Shown here: in pieces, positions 1 to 12,816 of the stretch | How the letters are laid out: every line of letters starts with the position of its first letter | Numbering within the stretch: position 1 is the stretch's first letter | NCBI RefSeq assembly: GCF_014851395.1 | Contig: NW_024041150.1 | Coordinates: 11,804,137-11,868,136, forward strand | Direction of reading: 5' to 3' | From: Micropterus salmoides | Lineage: Eukaryota; Chordata; Actinopteri; Centrarchiformes; Centrarchidae | DNA length: 64,000 nt | Notes under the pieces: model-generated | Databases searched by the model: none | Told to the model about the DNA's origin: nothing | What the model saw: the letters and a program-made list of their open reading frames with translations, nothing else | Made by a program: the position numbers and the translations under genes

Positions 1-1640
1 ATAAATTGATTTCCAGGCGTTTCAGAAGACACGCTGAACTGCCTCTCTCAAACTTTGTCCAACTCATCCTTCTCGTTCTGCCTCACAGTGGCTGAAGAGG
101 TCAGAATATAGTGAAGCTTTGAAGCTTCAGGGCGCTCTGTAGCCTCCGCATTTCCACACACACATATAAAACTATCCAGCAGTACTAACATAGCTGTAAT
201 GGGACACAAGATGGAGACGAAGTTGAGTAACAAGACATGAAAGGAAGCATTTAAAAGATCATTTACCATAGAGGGCTCTATCTCTGTCTCTGACTGTGAA
301 CGGATGCCCCGAGGTTGGCGCTTGAGCAGGCGGATAAGACGGTGTATCCAATGAACTCCCTGCTAAACCGGGGAATGAGGTTTAGGATCTTAGTTAGAGG
401 AGCAGCCCATCTCAGCCTTTTCTTACTCTCTTCCATCCACCCTTCCATGCATCCATCTGTCCACCATTGCTCTACTCCTCCCCTGCAGATTCTTCCAGCA
501 CACATGTACCACCTGTGATTTTGATATTGAATAGCTTCACCAGAGACTCTGTGAAAGTGAAGCAAAGAACAGTAGTGATTTGTTGACGCCGAGGTTGGGT
601 ATCACATCTGCTTGCTGTTTATTAAGCGCCCCAAAGCCTGGTCGAGCCTGGTCGATCATTCAGGGGGAGCGGCATGATGGAGAGCCTCATCCCCTCCACC
701 CTCTAATGCCTCTGCTGAAGCTATTAGCCAGCCTAAATGTTTTCTGCAGAGAGGATGCCATAATGACAAAGACTCCAGACCAATGTGTCATATGTTGACG
801 GTGACAGTGAATGAATATTGAATACAGATGTTTACGTTTTCTAGGCCACAGCTTGACACAACCCAAAAGCTTGAAAAATGGAGCTGAAGACAAAGTGAGA
901 CGTGAAACGTTCTGAAGCATAGAAGGCTTGGAAAATATTTCAAAAGCTCCAAGCTCTTAGTTTGGACTGGAATTTACATTATAGGTAACAATACTGTTTC
1001 CTTTCACCACAGGTGAAGAGCAAAGTTGCTAGTTCATTGTATAGAACTAGCATAGACCGCTGGATCTGAACAAAGCTCCTTTATTTTATAGTCTCAGATC
1101 AATACCATTTATCTGCTATTCGAGTACTTTCAGTGAACACTGCAGTAACCATTATTTTCCATATAAACTCAAGTGGAATGAGTGGGCATCCTTGCTCTCT
1201 GAGCTATATCCAGAGGTGGGGTTGTGGGGGAGGACTGCATTGTGGGACGAGTGTGGAGCACCCCTGGAGCTCAAGTACATTTACAAATGTTTCCATTCAG
1301 TTGTAATATATATCTGCATTTTTGCAGCAATGGTCAGAGCTGAGAACTCATTATGCGCAAAATTGAATAATGAATTCTAAAGTAGTGTATTATGCATTTT
1401 TAATTTAAATGTACTGTTATATACACACTAGTGTAATAACATGTGGTCTGCAAACACTTTAAACATATAAGGTGCTTTTTACCAGCAGTATTCCCTTTAC
1501 ACAGCAGCAATAAAATATTTCTTGTAAATCTCAACTTAAACATTAATGTAATCAAATCAAATATTAAACCAAAGCTATTTGCCACTGCCAGAGAATGACC
1601 TTGTTATTTATTAACAGGCTCCTTCTGAGCAACAGGTTAA
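1..1640. other. Unannotated non-coding stretch
   Basis: I see no gene, recognisable transposon or RNA here. The longest open frames are under 100 codons, overlap on opposite strands and carry no motif I know. A short CT/CA-rich run lies near 420-480. It is best read as intergenic or intronic vertebrate DNA. Confidence 0.6.
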
Positions 1641-1649
1641 CATATATAA

Positions 1650-2227
1650 ATCTGTTTTCTTGTTTTTTTTTTCTGAACAGGTATCAGCAGAAACATTTTT
1701 CTTTTATCAGGGAGCAGCAGAAACAGTCTGTGTTCTGTAGCAAGTGTCCCTGTCAGAGTGATGTGAAGTGGTCGAGCTCAAGGTGTATCGACAAGCGGGC
1801 GCGTTCCCGTGAAACTGTCGCGGTTGTGCTCATCTCATGCACACGCCGCCCGCTGCTGAAGTTGATTTGTCTTGAAGTTTTTGTACCCGACGCGCAACAC
1901 AAATCATTGTCCTCATCCTCGCTGGTTGAGTTTTACTAACCAGCATGCTGTGTGTCGCTAACCACTTTGTTATGGCTTTGCTTTTGTTTATCTACTTCTC
2001 CCACAAGCTGCATCCAGCGTAGTCTGCCGAAGCCTCGCTCCGCTCCCTGTTTGGGTGGCTGATTTGCAGGCTGATCAACATCCCGCCCCTCCTGGTTTGA
2101 CTGTTTGTGTATTCAGAGCCAGTGAGCAACGGACTTTCAAAATAATAATAATAATAAAAGCTGCGTTAGCATGAGATAAAATAATTGTTGGTGTTAATTA
2201 ATTAATGCGTTAACGTGCCCAGCCCTA
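1650..2227. mobile_element. Probable hAT-like DNA element, right end only
   Basis: The stretch ends at 2227 with gcccagcccta, the reverse complement of a tagggctgggc end of the kind seen on short hAT-type elements in fish. The bases just inside it (about 2190-2215) are rich in TTAATTAA and AATGCGTTAA, also typical of such ends. A more GC-rich body (about 1730-2120) precedes it, and a short (AAT)n run lies at 2141-2156. I could not find the matching left end or a target-site duplication, so the start is a guess and only the right end is supported. Confidence 0.35.
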
Positions 2228-4570
2228 ATATTTACCGTGGTTTCCTTAAAACGTATGGCACACTCAGTTCGGCTACAGCGCTGTGAGACGGGCTGGATGC
2301 TCAGGTTTCAGCCTAAAAGTGTAAAGGTCGTGTGTTCCTGTTTACAGTATGAACGCCACCACAACGTCTTGCTGCCATCCTTGATAAGCAGAGCGGTCCA
2401 GAGCGCTATTTACCAGCTACGTACTTTACTACGTTAACGTTGCTCTCTCTAGTGTTAGCATCGAGCTAAAACAAAGTGTGGAGATGAGTCTGGCTACACA
2501 GTTCCAGCTACAAGCCAAGGCTGTTCATCTTCACAGTGGAGAAGCTGCAGCCAGAGAATAATTGGTCTTTCACAAGTGAGAAGTGATTTACGATTAATCA
2601 ATTATGAAAAGAGCTGCAGATTAATTTTCTTTCAACTGATCAATTAAGTGACTAATGGTTTCAGCTATAGATTTGAAACTAGATTCATTTAGGAAATTAA
2701 GAGCTTAATATATTTGAGTATTTTACCAATGTGACTCTACATGCTGAAGTTTTGTTAACTAGGATATAATGATAGAGATTCCCTCCAAATTCAGGTCATT
2801 TCTGCAGCTAAAATAAATAATCACAAAGAGAGAATTTAAAAGGGTGGTCTGACACCATATTTTATACCAAAGGTGAACTATCATATTGGTTGCCCCCCCC
2901 CTTCCTCTTGTGGAGAAAAAAAAAGCACAGAAACAAATATCCACATCTAAATGTAGAAGAATTTTTACAGCATGAGCAGTTGGCAGGCGTTGGTTAATCT
3001 CTGTGACTAAGTCAACACCTTCTGTAGCTGCTTCAATGATAAAAGCCTTCCAGTTGTTTGCCAATGGAAAGATAATATTGTGAAGCAGTAAGAGGACTTG
3101 TTGAGTTTGCATTAACAGTAGCAGCCGCTGTAGTAGCATCTGTAGCAGTGACACTACAAAGAACTTCATCACAGCTCTACACAGTAAAGGGGAGTCAGGC
3201 ACCAGAGCGGCTTCTATCTGTAAAACCAAGAAAAGGAAAGATGAAGTAAAACACTAGTCCAAACATGGTATTTCTGCTTTACACTGAAATATGAAACTGT
3301 TCAAATCTGCTGAAAGCATAGTTGCAAAATCCCTGCATCTTTCTAGTTGCCTGCATGTCCACACACATCGATTCAGTCCCTTTACCCTCATGTCGACACA
3401 GCTTGGTTGAGGACAGCCACCAGCCCCTGCTCTGGGCTATTATCGTGGGCCAGTGTGGTTGCCTCCTGATGTGGGGATGCAGTGGAAATACAAATGAGCA
3501 CAGCATGCCACACCATCGACAATGTGCACAATACCCTGCCAGAGAGGGGGAAAAAAGAGAGAAAGTAGGATCTACATCTAAGGCAACCACAGACATCCAC
3601 TTCTTTCCATTCCACTCTGCTCAACTCATTATTTTGAATGCCCCTTTTTGTGAAATCCTGAAATGTCACAGAAATGTTTCCCCCACTATTCCTGTAGCAA
3701 TTCCAGGCCAAGTGCTGCCGACATTTTATGGATTCTATTTAGTGTTATCAGCGATTAATGGTGACCTTTGCTTGGTGGGTAAAGCTTTTCTCTTCCTCAA
3801 CCTGAAGAACTGGGGTTATCTGGACTTGATTTGAAACGTCAAATTCACTTAGGGTTGCTTTTCTGACACATACTGACTAAATTCTTTGTGGATGTGTTAT
3901 TTTAGCTATGCTGATTTCATAATACACAAAGCGTACTTGACAATGAGAGAGCTTAATGGATTACTGTACAAATGGACAGACTGACAAGTGCCTTTCAGGG
4001 CCCTGTGGGAATTCACTGCTTTTTAGGCGCTTATGTGACAAGAACATGGCAGAGGCCTGTGGTGACTAGTGAGGTGCCCTTGCTGGGCACTATTGTTAAA
4101 GCAGTGTGATGGACTTTCTCAGTGGGCTCTTAGCCCAGTTAGATGCTAGCTTAAAGGGTAAATGGCGAAGAGAGCATTCTTCCTCAGTAGGGAGCTCTGT
4201 TGTGTGTTCACATTTAGCACCATTGACTCTGGACTCTGGACATATTCTACCAATACTCTATTTCTGAGACAACATGCATAAAGCAGCATTTTGTAACAAT
4301 ATACATAATATACAATATATGTATAGTGTGGCTTCAGATGGCTGTATCAGTCTGTTTGTTAGCGTGTTTTTTTTATCACTTATTCCCCTTAACAATGTGT
4401 GTCAGCTTGGTTTGCATGTATAGAATTGGGGTTCTTCAGTGCTGATTTAATCTTAATCATTTTTTAATCTGCTTATCAAATTTGACTCCTTTTGAATCTA
4501 TAAAGGTATAACTGGAGCAAAACAGCAGTGTAATATGTAGTTGTAGAAAAAAGTCACACATGTGTATCAG
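2228..4570. other. Unannotated non-coding stretch
   Basis: No convincing coding or transposon signal. Open frames of 156 codons (minus, 2759-3229) and 170 codons (plus, 3322-3834) lack recognisable domains, and the second overlaps two other open frames on the opposite strand, as chance frames do. A poly-C run occurs at 2894-2902. Confidence 0.55.
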
Positions 4571-4573
4571 TAA

Positions 4574-4660
4574 ATTTGTGTCCTTGGGCAAGACACTTAA
4601 CCGCCAATTTGCTCTTTGAGTGGTCAGAAAGGCGCTATACCAAATTTATAGAATGTCTTT
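4574..4660 (+). repeat. SINE 3'-tail fragment
   Basis: The words ccttgggcaagacacttaac and aggcgctataccaaat match the 3' part of widespread fish SINEs and SINE-like repeats, whose tails resemble LINE ends. Neither a tRNA-derived head nor a poly-A or microsatellite end is visible, so this is a tail fragment. The same ccttgggcaagacact word occurs on the opposite strand near 49229-49243. Confidence 0.5.
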
Positions 4661-5382
4661 TTTTTTCTCCCACAAACACAATAGTTACACCTTCATCTGT
4701 GCATCCGCAGATGCACAAATTCTGTTCCACAAATCACAAATTGAGAAACTCATACTCATTTTTGCTACAGTTGCTGCACTGAATATGTGGCAAAACACAT
4801 TCACACACCTGCATCAAAAAAGGTTTGATTTGCACATCGGCAAATCAATATGTGAATTCATGCAATGAGAGTTGCACACCTGTAGAATATTTCCTCAAAT
4901 CATTTTTCTTGCACAAACACAAGTCAATAGCTGCAACAGCCGACAAGTTCTGCTCAACATATATCTCAGTGAAATATGGAGCAAAATGATTCTCACCTGC
5001 AGAGCCAGGGACGGGTACTGTTCAGAGATCAGATAACTCTTTTTCCATCAAAGGGCTCCTGTCCATGTCTATCGTTTTTCAACCCAGTTCAAATGAAACC
5101 ACGCCCACTTCTGTATGACCAAAGTCTGCACAGTATATGACAGCTACATCAGCTTGAAAAATAGCGGCATGAGGCACTGAATTTAATTGCCAATCTCTTC
5201 AGAACATGGTGGTTTATGTTTGCAATTGACATTTTTGTGCTGCTTTATACTTTTCACCATTAAAGAGTGGGCTGTTACATTTTTTGACACCAGCTGTATT
5301 TTGATAATGTTTTGTTCGCTGTTTGGCCCCTACACTCATGAAATAATTCTGGTGCTGCACCCATATAATATCAACAATTAAA

Positions 5383-5418
<36 letters not shown>

Positions 5419-8330
5419 ATTTAAATGCTTGACAAACCGCAGACTGTGGTCTTTTAAGTCCATTATACTCCAGCCTTATATTGCGTCTTGTTCTGTCTTC
5501 CAAATTATATCAGCTAAATGTTCCCCAGAGTTGAAGTGAAAGTCTGTCTGTTCTGTTCTTTGCTATTCTGCTGATATTAAACAGTGATGTTCCAACGCTG
5601 TCTGTGATGGAATGGATAGCAGGCCTGGGCTGATGTGTGTGAAGTGTTTTTGTCAATTTGAAGTGAGCTCATGATTAATCTAGTCATCCTGTTGTGGTCC
5701 TTGCTTAGTGAAAATGGTAGCCATTATTCCATTGTACTGTGCATTGACTCAAATCAAGCTAATAAGAGAAATGCTGGAAAGAAGATAGATTGTTGGTGAT
5801 AGACCATTGTCATGCGTAAGCATGAGAAAACTGGTGTCTTTAACGAGAGAGATATAGCGACTGTTTCTGGTTAAACAAAAAGGATCTTACTCTTTAAAAA
5901 TGGTCTCTCTCTGTAGGGATCCTTTGTACCATATTGTCATACAATTTGAGCCTGTCAGCGACAAAAACAAGCACTTAAGTGGACATACTTTGATAGGGCG
6001 AATTTGCACACAAGGATTCCGTTGCAGCCCTGTTTTTGTGCTGCGGAGGGCAGCACGCTCGCTCATTACTGGACCAATTAAAAAATATGTTGAAAAATAC
6101 CAAAATTACCCTTTAATTAAATATATATTCAAGGTGTGGTGCCTCCACTATAAAATGCTGTGGGTTTCCTGGAGTTTATACCTGGGGATGTCAGGGGGAA
6201 ACATCCAGACCTCTACCATGTAATGTCATGTTTACCAGTCTTTCTACATTTTAACTGAATAGTTTTCTCAGAATAGTTTTCTCAGTGCACTTTTGTTTTG
6301 CATGATTTTTTTTCTCAAAAAAACGTAGTGACACTGCACCATTGACCCCATTGATTTCACTGTTCATTCTAACCTCTTACCAGTAAGCGATTCACATCTT
6401 GCGTTGACCTGCCTCGCATGTAATGGTACAGTCTATGTACGCAGTCCGACATCCTATTAATCTCCCACCTGCTTTGTGTCCTCTAGGTCTGTGGGGCGGG
6501 AGGACAGTGACGGTGCAGTGGCTTTCTCAAGGCCGAACCAAGAGGGAGGCTGAGACCTCGACACAGGTCAGATATCTTTGTTTCCCTGACACTGATCCTG
6601 CCACATCAAAAGCAATTAAAAACTCAGAGTCCCCTGCCTTTGGTCATTAGTTTAACTGTTTATGATTAGACTAAAATATCTGGTCGGTAACAAGAGTAAA
6701 AGTATAAAGTCCGCTTGTGGCCCCAGGAGTCTGAAGTGCTGACAAGATTGAAGTGTTATACAAAGCCAGAGACAGTCACATGTGGTGATTATTGATATAG
6801 AGGGTTTTTACTCCCCTCATTTTTAGCATGCAGACCGCCTTATCCTCCACAACCTCCTCACTGGTACACATGCAGTTGCAAGTGCACACATACACACACA
6901 AACACATATATGCACACACATACCGCTGTACTGTGCATACACATGCACACACAGGTGGGAGGACGTGCACATTAAAGACGTTGTGCCCTTTAGAAAAATG
7001 ATGAGGAGGAAAGAAGTTCATCAAAAGAACAGACAGTTTTAACTTAGCACAGCATATTCCAGAAAGATTAACAGTAGGACAATAGAGGGCTTAGTTTGTA
7101 AAAAAATGTCCTTAAAAGCCTCTGCAGCAACACCTTGGAAATGGTTGAGTTAGAATAGCATGGCATCGTTGCTTCAGCAGAGAAGTGTAGTACAGTCTTG
7201 AGGGTGAGGAAGGGATCCTGACAGCTCAGACATTTAAGAGGATGCTGAATATGTATATGTGTTGTGGTGAAGGGATGAAGGGCAATGGAATGAGAAAATG
7301 TTTTAATGATGAATGCACTGACACATATTAAAAAGAAAACATTAAAAATAGTTGGGGGGGAGAAAAAGACAAGCTTGATGGCCAGCAAACAGTTGTGAAA
7401 AATGCTGCCAAAGACAGTTTGGGGACAAAACAACAAAAGCAGCACTGATGGCAACAGAGCATACGCACACAAAACAGAAGAATGTAGAGAGGGCTTCTTT
7501 AAGAGGGGATAAACAGGGGCATGTTGAAAATTGGAGGGGGACCTATTCGTTCACCCATAATTCTAACGGGTTGCGAAAACACAAACCTGCCATTTTTAAA
7601 CATTCCATGGACTGTGACTGAGCTTGCTGCCTGCAGCCTGTTCTCAAACAAAGCTTGTCTCCTTGTTGTAATTAAACAGCCCCATAACGAGAAGAAAGAA
7701 CACAAAACATTCACTGTCCTCAGTTATGTTCTTCTTTAAATAAGTAAGCATGCCTTGTTTACTGTGTAACATTAGATATGATGTCACACTACTCATGTGG
7801 TTAAACTGGCTTTTACTATCCGGTAACAACTCCGCCTATATTTAAGAGTACTGTCTGTGGTGGAACCGCAGAAGGTTTAGGTACATATAGGTATGGGTTA
7901 GAGACAGGTTTTAAGGGTACTTTACTGAAATTGTAAACAGAGCTAAACTGCTGTCCAGAAACCTCTCCATCTTTGGTTGGGCAACCTATGTCCAGGGTTT
8001 ATGTCAGTGATATCTGTTATTGTTGACATGGAATCGGCTGGACTTGTCCAGCTAAGCATGGAAATATGGCTTAGTGCCTTGCTGTACAGATGCCCCTGCT
8101 TGGCCTGATAGTTGCTTTGGCAAGAGAGGACAAGTTTGGATGGGTTTGGAGTGAATGAGAAGAGAAAAGAGAATCTGAGCTTGAGGCATGACACCCTCAG
8201 ACCAGCCATCAGTCTTTTGAGGGCCTTGGTTTAACAAGAAGACAAGAAACAAAACACACTTCAGAAAGCAAGACCTGGCTTTCATTCTAAATAGTACAAT
8301 GATATGGCTGACAAAATTGCTTCTTAAAAT
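4661..8330. other. Unannotated stretch with a TG microsatellite and a CA-rich patch
   Basis: Contains the (TG)n run at 5385-5415 and an interrupted CA-rich patch at about 6880-6960. Bases 7541-7568 share a roughly 27-base word with 41493-41519, which suggests fragments of one dispersed repeat. One splice-like segment at 6487-6566 is discussed under findings. No gene is supported. Confidence 0.55.
5385..5415. repeat. (TG)n microsatellite
   Basis: Uninterrupted TG dinucleotide run of about 15 units. Length is likely to vary between individuals. Confidence 0.95.
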
Positions 8331-9343
8331 TAGGGATGCACGATAATTATTGATCCGAAATAATATTTGCAGATATTGGGCATATTTTCATTATTGGAAT
8401 CATATCAGAAAATGAAATTTTGGCCGACGATTTAGCCAATGAGAATCAAACAATACTGTAACATCCGACGCTTTCTACATTTCTATGCTCGTTTAATGGG
8501 TGTATTGATAAAATATTGTCTTTTTACTGGCGATGTTTTTTTTGCAAGTACTTACAGTAACGAGCGCCGCTGTTGTGAACTTGAGTAGCTTGGAGCTAAC
8601 GTTACCTTCACTTCACTGTCTCCGCCGTGGGAGACTATGGTGGGTAGGTTCGAGGCTCAAGAGGGTCCTGTACTTTCTGTGATTATAATCCAATTAATCT
8701 TATTTTCATACTATTAGACACCTTATTTTAAAAACCGGACGTTGTCACGTGTATCCTCGCGCTAAATTCATCAAGTCCGACCCAATTTGATAAATAATGT
8801 TGTTTGTGGGTCTGGTATCGTGTAACATGAAGACATCACAGCCTCTCTTCAGGTAGGACTCTCATACTGTAACACTTGTCTTTGTAAAGAGAGACAATGG
8901 TCGCCAACCTGCCTGTCGGCTCGCTCTGGGCCGTTTCAGTTACGTTACCATAAATGCTTGAATACGTGTGCACTCCAAATGTAGGTGCGTCTAGCTTAAT
9001 TGCCTTCTCAGAAACGAGTGACAGAAACAGAAAAAATAAAATGTGGCACTGGAATATAATCCTCTTCCAATTGAAATAATTAACTTTTTTTTCAGGGATG
9101 AATGTCTATGTCTACATTTGTAAAATGATAATTTTTTTGTAGAACCAAATGTTATTTGTCTTGTTTAATATCTGTTTCTACAACAAATGTGTAATAAGGT
9201 ACAAGTAATACAGGAGAGACTTAGTGTTCTCTTCAGTGAAATAAAAAAAGATGTGTAAATATCGGTATCGGCATTGGCCAGTATGAGTTCTAACATGTCG
9301 GCATGTCGAATATCGGTCTAGAATCCAATATTGTGCATCCGTA
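8331..9343. mobile_element. hAT-like non-autonomous DNA element
   Basis: The left end reads tagggatgcacgata and the right end, reverse complemented, reads tacggatgcacaata, an imperfect terminal inverted repeat with 13 of 15 bases matching. Sub-terminal bases on both sides carry the atcggtatcgg-like words common in fish hAT elements (about 9260-9330). The 1013-bp interior has no open frame with a transposase motif, so it would depend on an enzyme encoded elsewhere. The flanking 8-mers do not match convincingly, so the target-site duplication is lost or the boundaries are off by a few bases. Confidence 0.6.
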
Positions 9344-11940
9344 CATTCTAAGATAGTGATTATGTGATTAATAGTATTGAATAACAATTCACAGATTTAT
9401 AGTTTAGTTTTGTGTAAAACATAAGGTTGAGTATTGTTTGAAAATCTACGTTAATATGGACATATTTTGGTTGGGACCAAAGAAGCACAGAAGTTTGATA
9501 CCAAGTACTAATCAAATATAGAATACTGTGGAACATTTTACGTCCCCACAATCCATCAGCGAAGTGAAAACTAATAATTACCCAGGTTTTAAAAAACTGC
9601 TGTGGCTTTTAAAGCAATACTTAGTCAATGAATCGTTAATGTGCAAAAAATTTGATTTTTCTTTGTTTTATTCAGTTTAATTTGATTTCATAATTGCTGG
9701 CTTGACACAAGAAGGAAAGCGAAATGACTGGCTTTTAGGGTTGAAGCACAAACCTGATAGCATCTAAGTATGGCAGCACATTAACCTTTGTCAGTCAAGC
9801 CTCATCTTCTAGTTGATGATGCACTGACAGGCTAAGGCCAGCTCCACAGACGGGCACCATGCAATTGACGGTGATCACTGGAGGCGTCTGACTGCCTCTT
9901 GTGCATCTTAATGCTTACGATAATGAGAAAATGGAGCCATGCTGAGAAACATTACCATGCAGAATGATTCAGACCCATGCATTAATCTGCATACCTGAGT
10001 CTTGCCACTAACCAGCATGCAAACGAGTGGGGATTGATGCTCATCTGGCTGGTGTCATCAGTAGAGGAAATTAAGAGGTTAGCATCAGAACAGGAAATAG
10101 AAAGTAATGAGAAAGCAAGGTTGAGGATGGTTGGAAAGATGGTTGGTGACACATTTCTTGTCCTTCACAAGACTTGTCCTTTACATCTTGATAATAATCT
10201 TGACAACTGCACTACAGCATAGTGTCTCTTCATCTGGTTGAATAATTGTCATCACTCGATTGATGTCTTTTGCTATTTGCTTTGAATTGGATCTGAATTT
10301 AAAACGTTATGCCTTCTTAAAGCATGCTGTAGTCCGTGCACTGTGGATGTAAAGAGAGGTAGTAGCATTTTTTCTTTCTCGTATTTCAAAGGTCCCCAAG
10401 ATTTCACCATTCCTGGGGCAGGGAGAGGTTAAAGGTTTGTGTGACAACCATATCTAAATCCAAAAGTGTTGAAACCTCTACTTCTACTGGAACTCTGCAC
10501 TTTGTTGTCCCAACACAATGCATTCTACAAACAGGATAACTTTGTCTCTCCTCAAGGGTATAAATGGTCAATTGTCAGTAGTTCACATGAAAAGTGACCA
10601 AAGTGTGAAGAATGGGGGGAAAAAAGAGAGCTTGAGAGAGAAGTTCAAACCCTGCACGCTTGCACACCTCTGCACACGTGACCAGTCGCTGTGTAAAGTG
10701 GACGGTGTGGAAGGATTATGCGTTTCAGAAACTTGGATATGACTGGATGGACTCACACCCTGCCCCCAATTCTGACTTTGTCTGTGTCCGTTTCTGAAGT
10801 ATATCCAGCCTGTAAGTGTAACTGCTTAAGGATGTTTTGACAGATATGGCTACGTGGGGTTATGAACCCCACCCCTCCAGTTGGGGGTTACTCTTTTACT
10901 AATTGCATGTCCAGAAAGAAAATCATCAAGACAGAGGTAAGACAGAGGTAAGACAGAGTCATTAAGTGGACATCTGTTAGGGTAGCATTCATTTTTTCAT
11001 ACACAGAAGAAGCTGCTCAGTGTCAGAGGTTTCATCTGTAACCAGTTTGTTGTTGCTTTATACTCAAATGTATTGTCATATGTCCTTCAGTTATGTGTTG
11101 AGGTAGTTCAAAGTCTTTCTGCGGCCTTTGTCCTCCTCCGCCTCGTTTTTTTATCTCCCAGTCCTTTCAGAGCTCTGCGGCATCTTCCCACCTTCCCCAT
11201 ATCTACTTTCTGTCTCCCTAGTGATTAGATTATCTCTCACCTTGCGAGCGAGCTCGAGATGGCAATGACATTCACCCTAGCAAGATTGGGGAGAGCACAC
11301 ATGGATCAACGCCTGGTGCAGACGCTGTGTAGGGGGGATTGTCTACAGTAGCCTTCATGCATAGGAGCTTTTGCATTCACAGCACACAGTCACACTGATG
11401 ATACCCACTAGGATTCACCTGAAATTATTTTAGAAAACTGCCAGTTGAAACCCAGCAAATTAATCTAAGAAAGAAACTGTCCTTTTGATCAATTGGCTTC
11501 ATCAAATCAAAAGGCTTCTTTTTTTTTTTTAGGCAACTGGGTCAGTATTGATCAGTTCATGGTTGCAGTATGTCACCAATCAATTAGTATTATTTTTATT
11601 GTATTCCTCTGGCCTGTATGACACACTAACAAACAAAAGGTGTGCCAACCCTCAAACTCAGCCAACCAGAAAGTTTCTGGACTGCCTAACCAGGCTTTTC
11701 TGTGGATTGTTTCATAAAACAGAACTAGGCACATACGGTAATATTGATTGAGTTGCCTCATAGATGTCTTTTTCTTATTTTATTTTAATTTTTTTTTCTG
11801 GCTGGCATTTCTCCCCTTGAAACATTTGTAAGGGATGTTTGAAGTGTGAATTAACTTGGTTCGGGAGCAACCCAACCACACTTTTAATCACCTATATATA
11901 AACTTGGGGAAAAAATTCAGAAATGTCAAACAGTCTACTC
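9344..11940. other. Unannotated non-coding stretch
   Basis: No gene or clear transposon. About 9830-10020 is a complex, non-repetitive block that could be conserved non-coding DNA (see findings). A short duplication of gacagaggtaa occurs at about 10931-10952. Confidence 0.5.
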
Positions 11941-11943
11941 ATT

Positions 11944-12735
11944 ATGGATCCTGAACTACAGATCAACTTGCCTGATTCAGATGATCTAGATCTGTATGGT
12001 GATTTGTCTGAAATGGGCCATCCTCCAGCCATGACAAAGCAGTCAGACAACAGCCAAGCGTCCCAGCAGAGCCAGTTGCACTAAGTGGCTAACATACGAG
12101 GACCCTGTCGGCATGTCCCTGTCAGCAACTTCCTTACCTAGATCTCTCCGACCCCCAGTGGATACAAGGCCTCTTCTCCTCACCAAAGAGGAGTGATGCC
12201 TAAGGCACTAACTGCCGCCTCCTGCACATCTGCTCCATCTGGGTAGGTGCTCATGCCAGGAGTACCTGTCTCCCCAATCCAACCACACCCACAGACTGAC
12301 TAGCACAGCACCTTGGCACACTGTCCTTGCCACTGCCCTGCAGAACCATCCAGATAGACAGTTTGTTCATTTTCTCATCAATGTCTTCACACATGGTTTC
12401 TCATCCAAGTAAATCTGACCGTTTCCATGCCTGCCACAACCTCAAGTTCATGCTCACAGAACCTCCCAACACTGACACCCTAGAAGAAGTCAAGGAGAGA
12501 TTTATGATAGGCCCCTTCAACAATACTCCTTTTCCAGTTTTTCCACACCAAAGAAAGGTTAATAATAGACCTGTCTTCCCCACATGGCTCACACATTCCA
12601 AACATTCCCAGTCCAGATTTCTATATGGAACATGCAACGATCGACCACACCATCACTCTTATTCATCTGGCAGGACGTGGAACATGGCTTTTTAAAGCAG
12701 ACACCACCAGTGCATTCAAAGTCTTGCCCATTCAT
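11944..12735 (+). mobile_element. DIRS-like retroelement remnant (Gag-like start and RT fragment)
   Basis: Two pieces suggest a DIRS-type (tyrosine-recombinase) retroelement. At 11944 an ATG opens a short acidic frame (MDPELQINLPDSDDLDLYGD) that stops within about 50 codons. Near 12480-12545 a frame reads EEVKERFMIGPF, resembling the segment before the RT of DIRS elements. After a frame change, 12550-12735 encodes KERLIIDLSSPHGSHIP, then LAGRGTWLFKADTTSAFKVL. The conserved RLIIDLS and the motif-A-like KAD..SAF with its Asp are the key features. The frame then meets the CT microsatellite at 12736, so the YADD box, RNase H and recombinase are absent. DIRS is inferred from motif style; another RT class is possible. 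Confidence 0.6.
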
Positions 12736-12748
12736 CTCACTCACTCAC

Positions 12749-12813
<65 letters not shown>
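12736..12813. repeat. (CTCA)n/(CT)n microsatellite
   Basis: A short CTCA tract at 12736-12752 runs into about 30 CT units. It directly abuts the 3' edge of the retroelement remnant and is the longest simple repeat in the window. Confidence 0.95.

Positions 12814-12816
<3 letters not shown>

Noticed and set aside
2759..3229. 156-codon minus-strand frame with Leu/Gln-rich start
   Set aside because: The Leu/Gln richness comes from CAG/CTG-like repeats; no domain or gene structure.
3322..3834. 170-codon plus-strand frame
   Set aside because: No domain, no splice or promoter context, and two long frames overlap it on the other strand; it reads as a chance frame.
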